Of a stretch of 64,000 nucleotides of DNA, positions 1-7,775 are shown piece after piece. The notes beneath the pieces are model-generated. The model searched no databases. It was not told where the DNA came from and saw nothing but the letters and a program-made list of their open reading frames with translations. This stretch comes from Bacteroidaceae bacterium. GTDB lineage: Bacteria > Bacteroidota > Bacteroidia > Bacteroidales > Bacteroidaceae. Position 1 is the stretch's first letter. Each line of letters opens with the position of its first letter. The position numbers and the translations under genes were made by a program. The stretch lies in the NCBI GenBank assembly GCA_017645305.1, contig JAGCPD010000009.1:1-64000 (forward strand). Reading direction: 5' to 3'.

Positions 1-27
1 AATTTTCAATTTTCAATTTTCAATTTA
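1..27. repeat. AT-rich short direct repeat upstream of efp
   Basis: The window opens with back-to-back copies of a 9-base unit (TTTTCAATT) immediately before the efp promoter. Similar low-complexity spacers (AATTCACAATTC-like) occur at other junctions in this window, for example near 3310-3350, 16680-16697 and 19343-19360. No coding potential is visible. Function is unknown; it may be an intergenic repeat typical of this genome. Confidence 0.6.
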
Positions 28-32
28 TTTTG

Positions 33-40
33 TACCTTTG
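33..40 (+). promoter_or_regulatory. -7 promoter element (TACCTTTG) of efp
   Basis: The sequence matches the Bacteroidetes sigma-ABfr -7 consensus TAnnTTTG and lies 42 bases before the preferred efp start codon. The -33 region falls in the AT-rich repeat upstream. Confidence 0.65.
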
Positions 41-82
41 CACCCGAAAAAGTATAAAACAGTACAAAATAAAGGTAATTTT

Positions 83-649
83 ATGATTAATTCACAAGAC
101 ATTAAGAAAGGTGTTTGTATCCGCATGGATGGCAAGCTTTACTTCTGTATTGACTTTCTGCATCGCAAGCCTGGCAAGGGAAACACCATTATGAACGTAA
201 CCCTGAAGGATGTTGTTAACGGTGGCGTTATCGAGAAGCGCTTCAATATTGGTGAGAAGTTGGAGGATGTTCGCGTTGAGCGTCGTCCCTATCAGTATCT
301 CTACAAGGATGGTGACGACTTGGTATTCATGAACAACGAGACCTTCGAGCAGATCAACATCAATCCCTCTCTGGTTAACGGTGTTAACTTCCTGAAGGAG
401 AGCGAGAACGTTGAAGTGGTTGTTGATGCAAGTTCTGAGACCGTTCTCTATGCCGATGTTCCCGTTAAGGTTCATTTGGCAGTTACCTGGACAGAACCGG
501 GTCTGAAGGGTGATACCGCCACCAATACATTGAAGCCTGCTCGTGTTGAGACTGGTGCAGAGATTCGTGTTCCTCTGTTCATTGAGGAGGGCGAGATTGT
601 TGAGGTTGACAGCCGCGACGGTTCTTATTTAGGTCGAGTAAAGGCCTAA
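83..649 (+). CDS. efp: Elongation factor P
   Basis: Translation elongation factor P binds between the P and E sites and rescues ribosomes stalled at consecutive prolines. The 188-residue product begins MINSQDIKKG and has the family's three-beta-barrel length. The tip loop is HRKPGKGN, with a lysine (about K32) at the position that is modified in many bacteria. I saw no EpmA/EpmB or EarP gene in this window, so the modification state is unknown. An open frame extends upstream to position 38, but the extra 15 residues have no counterpart in the family and would begin almost on the promoter, so the ATG at 83 is preferred. A hairpin terminator follows. Confidence 0.95.
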   Translation: MINSQDIKKGVCIRMDGKLYFCIDFLHRKPGKGNTIMNVTLKDVVNGGVIEKRFNIGEKLEDVRVERRPYQYLYKDGDDLVFMNNETFEQININPSLVNGVNFLKESENVEVVVDASSETVLYADVPVKVHLAVTWTEPGLKGDTATNTLKPARVETGAEIRVPLFIEEGEIVEVDSRDGSYLGRVKA

Positions 650-694
650 TTTTAGACTTTAGGTGTTAGATTTTAGACTTTAGTCTTTAATATA

Positions 695-726
695 AAAAGG
701 TCCTGGGCCTCAGCTCAGGACTTTTT
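695..726 (+). terminator. Intrinsic terminator of efp
   Basis: GTCCTG at 700-705 pairs with CAGGAC at 716-721, with an inner GC pair extending the stem, and a T run follows. It lies 50 bases after the efp stop. The preceding A run means it could work in both directions. Between the stop and the hairpin there is an imperfect direct repeat of TTTTAGACTTTA. Confidence 0.75.
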
Positions 727-740
727 CATTCTTATTCTTA

Positions 741-1526
741 ATGGAAAGTTACGCATTATTTTTTGATATTGACGGCACGTTGGTGAGTTTCAGGACACAC
801 CAGATACCTGATTCTACCATTTTGGCTTTAACTCGGGCCAAGCAGGCTGGACATAAGGTGTTTATTGCCACAGGTCGTCCGCCTCTTATTATCACCAACC
901 TTGGAGCAATAGAAAATTTGATTGACGGCTACGTAACTATAAACGGAGCCTTGTGTTATGTGGATGATAAGGTGATAAGCTGTAAAAAGATTGCCACCAA
1001 GACCGCTCGTTTTGTGGTGAAAGATGCCCAAGAAAAAAACTACGGTTTGATTATGGTTGGCGAGAAGGATGTGGCTGTACTGGATCCGCAAGGTCAGGTT
1101 GACAAAATCTTCCGTCAGGAGATTTGTGTAGAGAACCTGAATCAGGCCCGTCCCTTTGAGGAAGTGCTACGCCAGCGCATCTTTCAGTTGACACCTTTCT
1201 TTGATGAAGATTATGAGAGAGAGATGATGGCTCAGCTTACTGACTGTACCGTTGGCCGTTGGCATCCAGCCTTTACTGATATTACGGCAAAGGGTGCTGA
1301 TAAAGGCGAAGGCCTTCTGTCTATGACAAAACATCTGGGACTTAACCCTAAGCACACAATGGCTTTTGGCGATGGGGGAAATGACTCTTCTATGATTCGT
1401 ACAGCAGGCATTGGTGTGGCTATGGGCAATGCGCTTGATTCTCTGAAACAAGAGGCAGATTACGTTACGACATCTGTTGATGAAGACGGAGTTTGGAATG
1501 CCTTATGCCACTTCGGACTCATTTAA
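741..1526 (+). CDS. Cof-type HAD-superfamily phosphatase
   Basis: The 261-residue protein has the haloacid dehalogenase fold of the Cof/YbiV type. Motif I is DIDGT at residues 9-13, with the nucleophile D9 and second aspartate D11. Motif IV is FGDGGND at about residue 210. The long insert between them is the C2 cap. Cof-type enzymes hydrolyse sugar phosphates, phosphorylated cofactor precursors or FMN, and the actual substrate cannot be read from sequence. No secretion signal is present, so it is cytoplasmic. It stands alone between two terminators and no clear TAnnTTTG box was seen directly upstream. Confidence 0.88.
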   Translation: MESYALFFDIDGTLVSFRTHQIPDSTILALTRAKQAGHKVFIATGRPPLIITNLGAIENLIDGYVTINGALCYVDDKVISCKKIATKTARFVVKDAQEKNYGLIMVGEKDVAVLDPQGQVDKIFRQEICVENLNQARPFEEVLRQRIFQLTPFFDEDYEREMMAQLTDCTVGRWHPAFTDITAKGADKGEGLLSMTKHLGLNPKHTMAFGDGGNDSSMIRTAGIGVAMGNALDSLKQEADYVTTSVDEDGVWNALCHFGLI

Positions 1527-1544
1527 TTTTCTAACTGGCCGAAA

Positions 1545-1579
1545 TAAAAAAGGTTTTATCGTTGGATAAAACTTTTTTT
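1545..1579 (+). terminator. Terminator of the HAD phosphatase gene
   Basis: GTTTTATC (1553-1560) and GATAAAAC (1565-1572) form an 8-bp stem with a 4-base loop. It is flanked by A and T runs and therefore probably acts in both directions. Confidence 0.75.
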
Positions 1580-1597
1580 CTAACCGGATATTTTCTA

Positions 1598-1681
1598 TTC
1601 CAAAGTTTGGCATATATATTCCAGACTTTGGTATTTGTGTTCCAAACTCTGCAACATAAGTTCCAAACTCTGAAATGGAAA
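1598..1681. repeat. Four-copy 21-bp tandem repeat
   Basis: Units beginning TTCC start at 1598, 1619, 1640 and 1661, giving an exact 21-base period with diverged copies. The period is seven codons, so both overlapping open frames show heptads: FQTL-like on the plus strand and EFGT-like on the minus strand. Neither frame (1562-1798 plus, 1503-1763 minus) resembles a known family. It sits between two terminators. See findings. Confidence 0.7.
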
Positions 1682-1740
1682 ATCCTCCGTTGTCCAATAT
1701 CTTTTTTCTCACTTTCAAGGAACTTTTTTCCTTTAAACAA

Positions 1741-1773
1741 AAAAAAGTTCTGGGCTGAGCCACAGAACTTTTC
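1741..1773. terminator. Bidirectional terminator at the 3' end of the BlaR1-like gene
   Basis: GTTCTG (1747-1752) pairs with CAGAAC (1763-1768), with an inner GGC/GCC match. Six or more A residues precede it and T residues follow. It most plausibly ends the minus-strand BlaI-BlaR1 operon. Confidence 0.65.
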
Positions 1774-1805
1774 TCTTCCTATACCTTATTATGTATAAGG
1801 GAAGT

Positions 1806-3332
1806 TTATCTTAGGCGGAAACTGATGGGGAGCAAGTATTTACAGCGTACTTTCTTTCCCTTATCTTCTGCTGCGTTCCATTTGCCGGAAGTTAAGTTTA
1901 CAACGCGGATGGCTTCTTCCTCTAATGCCTTGCGAGCTGTGTTATATTCGGCACGAGAGAGGTATTGGGTATCGCCATCCTTCTTGATATAGGATGTGAC
2001 GGTAATATTAGCATCTTCACCTTCAATGTCTCGCACTTCTTGTTTTGTATCAGCTGTATTTCTGGCGATAATTACTTCAGAAAGCGTGCCGTTTTTCTCT
2101 ACTACAAAGCTGACAGTGACTCTGCCTTGTACACTACATTCTTGAGCAATCTTTGGATATTTCATGTTTTGTGCCAAGAATTGATACATGGCAGCTTCTC
2201 CATCTTGGAATTGTGCTAATTTCTCCACAACACCATAAATACTGTCACTAGTAGCCTCTGCACTTGCCTCTTGCTCTGCTTCAACGGGTTCTTCTGCTAC
2301 TGCAGGTTCTACTGCTTGTTCTACCACAGGGGTAGCTGGTTCAGCAATCAGTTCCTCTACTACAGGAACGGGTTGTTCTACGGTTTGCTCTTCTGCTGGA
2401 GCGGCAATCTCCTGGAAGGTCTGCTCCACAGCAGCAACTTTCGTTTTCAGTTTCTTTACGACTTTACTCTCTGGAGTTGCAAACGCGTAGATTGCAAAAC
2501 AAGTCATAGGAATGATGAACAAGGCTTTCAGCATCATCCATCGGTTTGATTTTTTCTGATACATCATAATAATACGTTTTTTTAGTGAGCCCCGTCTGAG
2601 GTTATTGGCAAATGGCTGCAGACGATTGCCGACGGCCTTCACGACGAGAAGTTGTTGATATTGTTTTGCATCGATGCCTTTATTAATGACGGCCTCATCG
2701 GCCTGATATTCGTGTAGTGCCTTCATATCATTCTCCAGGAACCACACAAAGGGATTGAACCACTGAAGAATTTTCACTACCTGCAGGAGCAGCAAATCAT
2801 AGCTGTGACGCATACGGACGTGTTCCTGCTCATGGGTTAGTATATTCTGGCGGTGTTTCTCGTAATCCTCCACACTCATTACTATATAATGGAAGATGCT
2901 GAAGGGCGACTTCACATCATCCTTCAGGATAACCGCATTGCCAAACTTATCAGTATGCCGCAAACCACCCTTTATCAGCAGGTATGTCTGTACAATCTGC
3001 AATGCCAGATAGAGCAGCATCATGCTCAGGCCAATCCAGTAAATACAGACAATTACACCATTCCAAGTAAGCGTAGGGGTATGGGCTTCTGGCGTTACAA
3101 CTATGGCTGGCAACGTGGTAATATATGTGGTACTTGCCACCACTGCCTCATTAACAGCCGACGGATGTGAAAGTGTGATATGCACCATAGGCAACAGCAA
3201 GGAAGCCACCAACATAAAGAGCAGGCAAACGCGATTGAACCTGTGAAACGTTTCTTTTCTCAGAAAGAAAAAGAATAGGCTATATAGTAGTGCCAAAATT
3301 ACGGCAGACTTTATAATAAATTCGTAATTCAT
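1806..3332 (-). CDS. BlaR1/MecR1-family M56 metallopeptidase with TonB-like C-terminus
   Basis: This 508-residue membrane protein has N-terminal transmembrane segments (about 5-23, 35-52, 92-120) and a cytoplasmic zinc protease motif HEQEH at residues 167-171, as in M56 sensors that cleave a BlaI-type repressor. A further membrane segment lies near residue 270. After it comes a long linker rich in Pro, Glu, Val and Ala, like TonB linkers, and then a TonB_C-type domain (YPKIAQECSVQGRVTVSFVV, about 390-410 onward). There is no penicillin-binding sensor domain, so beta-lactam sensing should not be assumed. The gene lies directly downstream of a blaI-like gene on the same strand with a 55-bp gap. 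The signal sensed is unknown. Confidence 0.85.
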   Translation of the reverse strand: MNYEFIIKSAVILALLYSLFFFFLRKETFHRFNRVCLLFMLVASLLLPMVHITLSHPSAVNEAVVASTTYITTLPAIVVTPEAHTPTLTWNGVIVCIYWIGLSMMLLYLALQIVQTYLLIKGGLRHTDKFGNAVILKDDVKSPFSIFHYIVMSVEDYEKHRQNILTHEQEHVRMRHSYDLLLLQVVKILQWFNPFVWFLENDMKALHEYQADEAVINKGIDAKQYQQLLVVKAVGNRLQPFANNLRRGSLKKRIIMMYQKKSNRWMMLKALFIIPMTCFAIYAFATPESKVVKKLKTKVAAVEQTFQEIAAPAEEQTVEQPVPVVEELIAEPATPVVEQAVEPAVAEEPVEAEQEASAEATSDSIYGVVEKLAQFQDGEAAMYQFLAQNMKYPKIAQECSVQGRVTVSFVVEKNGTLSEVIIARNTADTKQEVRDIEGEDANITVTSYIKKDGDTQYLSRAEYNTARKALEEEAIRVVNLTSGKWNAAEDKGKKVRCKYLLPISFRLR

Positions 3333-3387
3333 AATTCAAAATTTTCAACTCATATTCCTAATGTTTATTCAGAAGCCATTTGCTCAA

Positions 3388-3777
3388 TTATGCATTATGA
3401 ATTAATGATGCTATCTCGCGTAAGTCTTCGTCTGAGAGTTTTTCTTCTTGTGCAAAGAAAGAGATGAGCGACTTTACGGAACCTCCAAAGAACGTTGTCT
3501 TTACCTGATTCATGAATTTGCGGGTATATTCCACTCTTGTGATAAGGGGGTAGAAAAAGTATGTCTTATCGCCTTCTTCTCCTTTTCGGAAGGACACAAA
3601 ATCCTTGTTGGTAAGAATCTTCATGAAAGTGGCAATTGTAGAGTAGGCGGGTTTTGGTTCTGGATACCTTTCAATAATAGCGTGTGTGCTCATAGGTCTT
3701 GCTTCTTCCCAAAGGATGTTCATAATCTCCATCTCTGCCTTGGTCAGCGTATTGATTTCTTTTTTATTCTTCGTCAT
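3388..3777 (-). CDS. BlaI/MecI/CopY-family transcriptional repressor
   Basis: The 129-residue protein starting MTKNKKEINTLTKAE is a winged-helix repressor of the BlaI type (LTKAEMEIMNILWE at the N-terminus, AYSTIATFMKILTNK as recognition region, C-terminal dimerisation helices). In this family an M56 peptidase cleaves the repressor to release it from DNA, and that peptidase partner follows immediately. The open frame runs on to 3870, but the extra 31 residues are unlike the family and would read through the likely promoter and operator. It probably represses its own operon through the dyad at 3814-3829. Confidence 0.9.
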   Translation of the reverse strand: MTKNKKEINTLTKAEMEIMNILWEEARPMSTHAIIERYPEPKPAYSTIATFMKILTNKDFVSFRKGEEGDKTYFFYPLITRVEYTRKFMNQVKTTFFGGSVKSLISFFAQEEKLSDEDLREIASLIHNA

Positions 3778-3804
3778 ATTATTTAATGTTTTCGATTTTC
3801 TTGT

Positions 3805-3829
3805 TGCAAAGTAATTTAAAAGTTTAAAT
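3805..3829 (-). promoter_or_regulatory. Candidate BlaI operator and promoter
   Basis: A perfect dyad, ATTTAAA (3814-3820) and TTTAAAT (3823-3829), lies just upstream, in the minus-strand sense, of a shortened -7-like box TACTTTGC. The position between the promoter and the blaI start fits an autoregulatory operator. BlaI operators in Firmicutes have a different core, so this is inference. Confidence 0.45.
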
Positions 3830-3870
3830 AACGCCAAAAGAAAAAAGGGGAAAATGCATCTTTCCCCCAA

Positions 3871-4005
3871 TATTTAACATATATTGTTAGATATTGAAGA
3901 GCTATTATTAGATGTTAAATAATCGGTTAGCGATTAAGGGTTAGTTTTTTCTATGGTTATTATTTGCTTTCTTTGATAACCTATACATTATATATAATAT
4001 AAAGA
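3871..4005. other. Intergenic region without a gene
   Basis: This AT-rich stretch holds short near-repeats (GTTAGATATT, TTAGATGTTAAATAATCGGTTAG) but no credible open frame or RNA structure that I can see. Confidence 0.5.
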
Positions 4006-4042
4006 AGGAATCATCTCTTGCCTAACGCAAGAGATGATTCCT
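4006..4042 (-). terminator. Long-stem terminator of the GLUG-type surface protein gene
   Basis: AGGAATCATCTCTTG (4006-4020) and its exact complement (4028-4042) form a 15-bp stem with a 7-base loop. It lies 26 bases beyond the stop codon of the minus-strand gene. No long T run follows on the minus strand, so the hairpin may also stabilise the mRNA end. Confidence 0.7.
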
Positions 4043-4068
4043 ATATTAGCGTTCAGTAAGAGTCCTGA

Positions 4069-7000
4069 TTATTTAACGGCGATCTTTTTGCCGTTAATAA
4101 TGTAGATACCCTTCTGCGCCTTGTTTACACGAACGCCAGTAATGCTGTAAACTTCAACGTTCTTGTCAGCGTCGATACCGTTGATAGCTGTAGGATCGTT
4201 GGCATTAACCTGAGAAATAGCCTCCTTCAAGAGAGTCAGCAACTCAGAACCTTCGCAATAGAATACGAGGTTGTCCTTGTAGATGTCACTGCCAACAATA
4301 ACAGAACCACCGTAAATAATAGCTACGTATTCAGCCTCGGGATTAACATCGCCAACATTAGCTCTTGGTAGAGCGCCATCGAAGATAGGCTGTTCCGTGT
4401 GACTGCTGAAGCATACGAAGTCAATAGCAACCTTGCCGTCTCCTACCCAGTTGATGTTACCATTCTTGGCAAGGGCGCCGAAGAGGTGCTTGCCATCAAT
4501 GATACCGTTCTCCTCGAAGTCCTCCTTCTCCATGATAAGAGCTATAGCAGAATCTGTTACGCCAGTAACTTCCTTGGTGAAGCTGAAGGTACCTTTTACA
4601 CCAGCATTCTCAGTGCTCTCAAATACAGCATCAGCAATCTCCAATGGGTTATAGTAAACACCAGTCGTGGGATCAATTTGAACGTGCATGTTGCTTAAGA
4701 AGCTTGGATAAGGATCGCTTGCGCTCAAGTTCTGACCAAGCAGGTTTGAGAGAGCGTTCTGGTTGAACAGGTAGCAGAGCTTACCACTCTTGACATCTTC
4801 ATCAGTAATCTTGTTTACATTGGGCTGCTGACCAACGCCTTCAATCTCATAGCAGTTCTTAATGGCAGTACCACCGCGAGTGAATGAACCATCGCCGTAG
4901 ATACCTTCCAGTGAAGCAATGCTCCAGCAGTTCTCGACAATAGAACTGCCGTTTGACCAACCGCAGATAGTAGCAGATTCACGAGCACCCTTGATTGCAC
5001 CGGTTACGTAACAGTTGGTGATGTTCAGATTCATAGAGCCACCCAAATCTACGCCAAGGATACCACATACGTTCTGAGCTGTACCTGTTACATTACCCTC
5101 GTTACCAATATTAGAAATGTAAACGTTACCGCTGCCATTGGTACCACCAATTACGCCAACGAATGCATTACCATTGATTGAGCAGCTCTTGTCCAGAACA
5201 AGATTCGTAATGATAGCACCATCCGTGATAACACCAATCAGACCTGTATAGTCACCACCGTTAATAGTCAAATTGCTGATAACATGGAACTGACCGTCGA
5301 ATTCGCCATTGAATGGAGAGCTCTGTGTACCGGCAGGAGCATAATCTACGCCCTCCATGTCAACATCTTTATACATGCGAACCTTCATATCACCTTTGCC
5401 TTCGTTTACGAGTTTAGCAAACTGTGTCAGAGACTTGGCACCGATAATCATGCAGTATCCCTCCTTGTCAGTAGCAAGGTTTCCGCAATTCTTGCAGACA
5501 CCATCTTCAAACTCGTGAGCAGGCATTGCAGGTGTAGTCTCCTCGTTGGTATAGGTTGTAGAACCTTGAGGCTTGCCGTCGCAAGTATAAGACTCTGCCT
5601 GAGTGTAAATCTTAGCACCTTCCTTAGCAATAGGCATGGGTAATGGATCTGTGCCAATCAGCTGATAGAATTTCTCTGCACCCTGTACATTTTCGTTCAG
5701 CAGGAATGCCAATTCGCCGCTTGCTATGGCTTCAGCAGTTGTTGGGGTGTATAGGTTTGTGTCAGAGTTGTTATACTCATTGAGGCTATATACATTTTTG
5801 CAGGAAACCTTGCTGGGCTGACGAGAAATGGTATGAGAATCGCCGCCAGCATTGTTGAGCGTACCAAGGAAAGCACAGTTTGTAAGGTTGGTGTTGCCTT
5901 CTGACCAACCGCAGAAACCTGCGATACACTGTGTACCTTCTATACCGTTGATATCACCTGCATAGATACAGTTCTCAACTTTCTTATCGTTGTATCCAAC
6001 GCCAAAGAAACCGCCTGATGTGTTATCGCCAGTTTTGGTGGTGTTGATAGTGATATCAGAGAATACGTTGCGTACTAAAGCTTGACGGCCATCACCAGAA
6101 ATGGATGCTGCACGATCTCCACTTGTTGAAATTGTGCCGTGCATGATAACATTCTCGAAGATACCTGTGTGTACAGGGATAAAAGCAGCTCCCCTGACAT
6201 TGATGTCAGCCAAACCAATGGTAAGAACGTGGCCTTGACCATTGAAGTTGCCGTCAACCCAGTTGGCGTTGTTGAAAATAAGTTGTCCATTGGGGGCAAT
6301 GATTTCAATATCGTTGGCCATCTTCATGTTCAGTTTGAAGCCGTCACCGATACGATTCCAGCCTTCTGCCAGATAGATATCGTCTGCACTCTTGAGGAGA
6401 ACAGAAGCATCTGTTATATCATAATCTTCAAAGCCGCTAAAGTTGAAGCAGCCGCAAGCGGTGCAAATTCCATACTTGTCGAATGTGTGTGCAGTAACTA
6501 TGGCATTGCTTGGAGTGTTAGTGTAAGTTAGACCTTCGCCCAGACCATTACAACCAGTAGGACCGGAAGCATAAACCTGACCGCTGCCGAAAGCTGCGGG
6601 AACGGGGAATGGGTCTGTGCCGATGGTCTGTACCCAGTTAATCTTGCTCTGGTCGTTGTTCAGCTGATAGCAAATCTTACCGTCAGCAAGGTCGGCAAGG
6701 GGAACAACAGTTGTAGCATTACAGGTTCCCCAGTTATTGGTGACATAGTTGTTGTAGTTAGCACCAGCAGGACGGTTGGCGTAAGGGTCTGATGTGTAGG
6801 TGCTCAGATTAACAACATTCAGGTTGCCTTCGTTACGTGCAATGTTGCTACTGTGACCATTGGAGGAGTCGGTGTAGGCGAAGGTGCTTCCATCATTGAC
6901 AACGAGGCAGTTCACAATGTTAATCTTGTCATTTGCCCAACCTACGACACCACCGCAGTTCGTGGTGCTTTCTCCGTCAATGTCAACCTTAACCAGACAG

Positions 7001-7515
7001 TTCTCAACGACAGTACCGCGATAAGCGATACCAATCATACCTCCATCGGTAGCATCACCAGATTTCTGGCTGATGATGTTGACGTCAACATAGCAGCCAT
7101 TAATACGACCGCTGCTCCAGCCGGCAATACCTCCAGCGAAGGATCCGCTGGAAGTGATGGTGCCCTGTACCTTCAGGTTCTGAATGAGTGCATGCACGCC
7201 GACATTGCGGAAAAGTCCGGCACCATTCTCATTAAAGGTCATGTTGTAGGTGATGGTATGACCGGCACCGTCGAAGACTCCCTGGAAGTCCTGACCGTCA
7301 CGACCAATCCTGGTGATGTCGGTACCCTTGTCAATGTCGGCTGTTAGTACAGCACAGGCATAGGGGTTTTCACCATTCACAAGTTCTGCGAAAGCCTTCA
7401 GGTCGGCTGCAGTACCAATCTGATAGACACCATTTACTTCTGAAAGTGCCCATGCAGCTGTGGAAACAACGCTCAACAGAGCGGTCAAACACAGATTCAA
7501 TAGTTTTCTACTCAT
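4069..7515 (-). CDS. Large secreted GLUG-type surface protein with T9SS-like C-terminal tail
   Basis: The 1148-residue protein has a signal peptide (about 1-24, ending STAAWA). It then has three diverged copies of one module. Each copy contains beta-solenoid-like GLUG repeats (GGIAGWSSG, AGFCGWSEG, CGILGVDLG) and closes with a signature like GK-I/L-CY-x-LN followed by IGTDPFPVP (about 300), IGTDPLPMP (about 621) or SASDPYPSF (about 933). Between modules are two small HxFxxG-C-xx-CG knuckles near residues 349 and 672. A non-repeated region of about 170 residues precedes the C-terminus, which reads VYSITGVRVNKAQKGIYIIN and resembles type A T9SS sorting tails. GLUG proteins are often adhesins, but function is not established here. 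It is monocistronic. Confidence 0.8.
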   Translation of the reverse strand: MSRKLLNLCLTALLSVVSTAAWALSEVNGVYQIGTAADLKAFAELVNGENPYACAVLTADIDKGTDITRIGRDGQDFQGVFDGAGHTITYNMTFNENGAGLFRNVGVHALIQNLKVQGTITSSGSFAGGIAGWSSGRINGCYVDVNIISQKSGDATDGGMIGIAYRGTVVENCLVKVDIDGESTTNCGGVVGWANDKINIVNCLVVNDGSTFAYTDSSNGHSSNIARNEGNLNVVNLSTYTSDPYANRPAGANYNNYVTNNWGTCNATTVVPLADLADGKICYQLNNDQSKINWVQTIGTDPFPVPAAFGSGQVYASGPTGCNGLGEGLTYTNTPSNAIVTAHTFDKYGICTACGCFNFSGFEDYDITDASVLLKSADDIYLAEGWNRIGDGFKLNMKMANDIEIIAPNGQLIFNNANWVDGNFNGQGHVLTIGLADINVRGAAFIPVHTGIFENVIMHGTISTSGDRAASISGDGRQALVRNVFSDITINTTKTGDNTSGGFFGVGYNDKKVENCIYAGDINGIEGTQCIAGFCGWSEGNTNLTNCAFLGTLNNAGGDSHTISRQPSKVSCKNVYSLNEYNNSDTNLYTPTTAEAIASGELAFLLNENVQGAEKFYQLIGTDPLPMPIAKEGAKIYTQAESYTCDGKPQGSTTYTNEETTPAMPAHEFEDGVCKNCGNLATDKEGYCMIIGAKSLTQFAKLVNEGKGDMKVRMYKDVDMEGVDYAPAGTQSSPFNGEFDGQFHVISNLTINGGDYTGLIGVITDGAIITNLVLDKSCSINGNAFVGVIGGTNGSGNVYISNIGNEGNVTGTAQNVCGILGVDLGGSMNLNITNCYVTGAIKGARESATICGWSNGSSIVENCWSIASLEGIYGDGSFTRGGTAIKNCYEIEGVGQQPNVNKITDEDVKSGKLCYLFNQNALSNLLGQNLSASDPYPSFLSNMHVQIDPTTGVYYNPLEIADAVFESTENAGVKGTFSFTKEVTGVTDSAIALIMEKEDFEENGIIDGKHLFGALAKNGNINWVGDGKVAIDFVCFSSHTEQPIFDGALPRANVGDVNPEAEYVAIIYGGSVIVGSDIYKDNLVFYCEGSELLTLLKEAISQVNANDPTAINGIDADKNVEVYSITGVRVNKAQKGIYIINGKKIAVK

Positions 7516-7579
7516 AAAAAGTTTAGTTAATTAGTTAATTTATTATTTTGTTTTTCTCTTTTTTGTAGTCAACGATGTT

Positions 7580-7587
7580 CAAAGATA
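7580..7587 (-). promoter_or_regulatory. -7 element (TATCTTTG) of the GLUG protein gene
   Basis: The reverse complement of CAAAGATA gives an exact TAnnTTTG box about 65 bases before the start codon. Between box and start lies a TTAGTTAATTAGTTAATT repeat that forms an AT-rich leader. Confidence 0.6.
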
Positions 7588-7720
7588 GAAAAAAATCCTT
7601 TAAATTCAATAATGTATTTGGAAAAACTTTATAAAAAAGTTAAAAAAAAGTTTCTTTTGGGTGTTTTTGCCGTTTTGAAATCTCAAAAAGTTCAGTTTTT
7701 GATGGAAAACAAGGTCAATA

Positions 7721-7752
7721 TTGTATGTTGTGGAATTTATTATGTATCTTTG
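7721..7752 (+). promoter_or_regulatory. Promoter of the CotH/lamin-tail protein gene
   Basis: TTG at 7721-7723 and TATCTTTG at 7745-7752 are separated by 21 bases, matching the Bacteroidetes -33/-7 layout. The gene starts 23 bases downstream. Confidence 0.6.
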
Positions 7753-7775
7753 TCGGCAGATTATGCAATCATGGA

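Noticed and set aside
1598..1681. The four 21-bp units considered as a CRISPR array
   Set aside because: The units abut directly with no unique spacers, are too diverged and there are no cas genes.
1562..1798. A 78-codon plus-strand frame containing FQTL heptads as a secreted peptide
   Set aside because: It begins within a terminator stem and ends past a second terminator, and the repeats alone explain the pattern.
1806..3777. Annotation of the BlaR1/BlaI-like pair as a beta-lactam resistance locus
   Set aside because: The sensor lacks a penicillin-binding domain and no beta-lactamase gene is nearby, so resistance is not supported.
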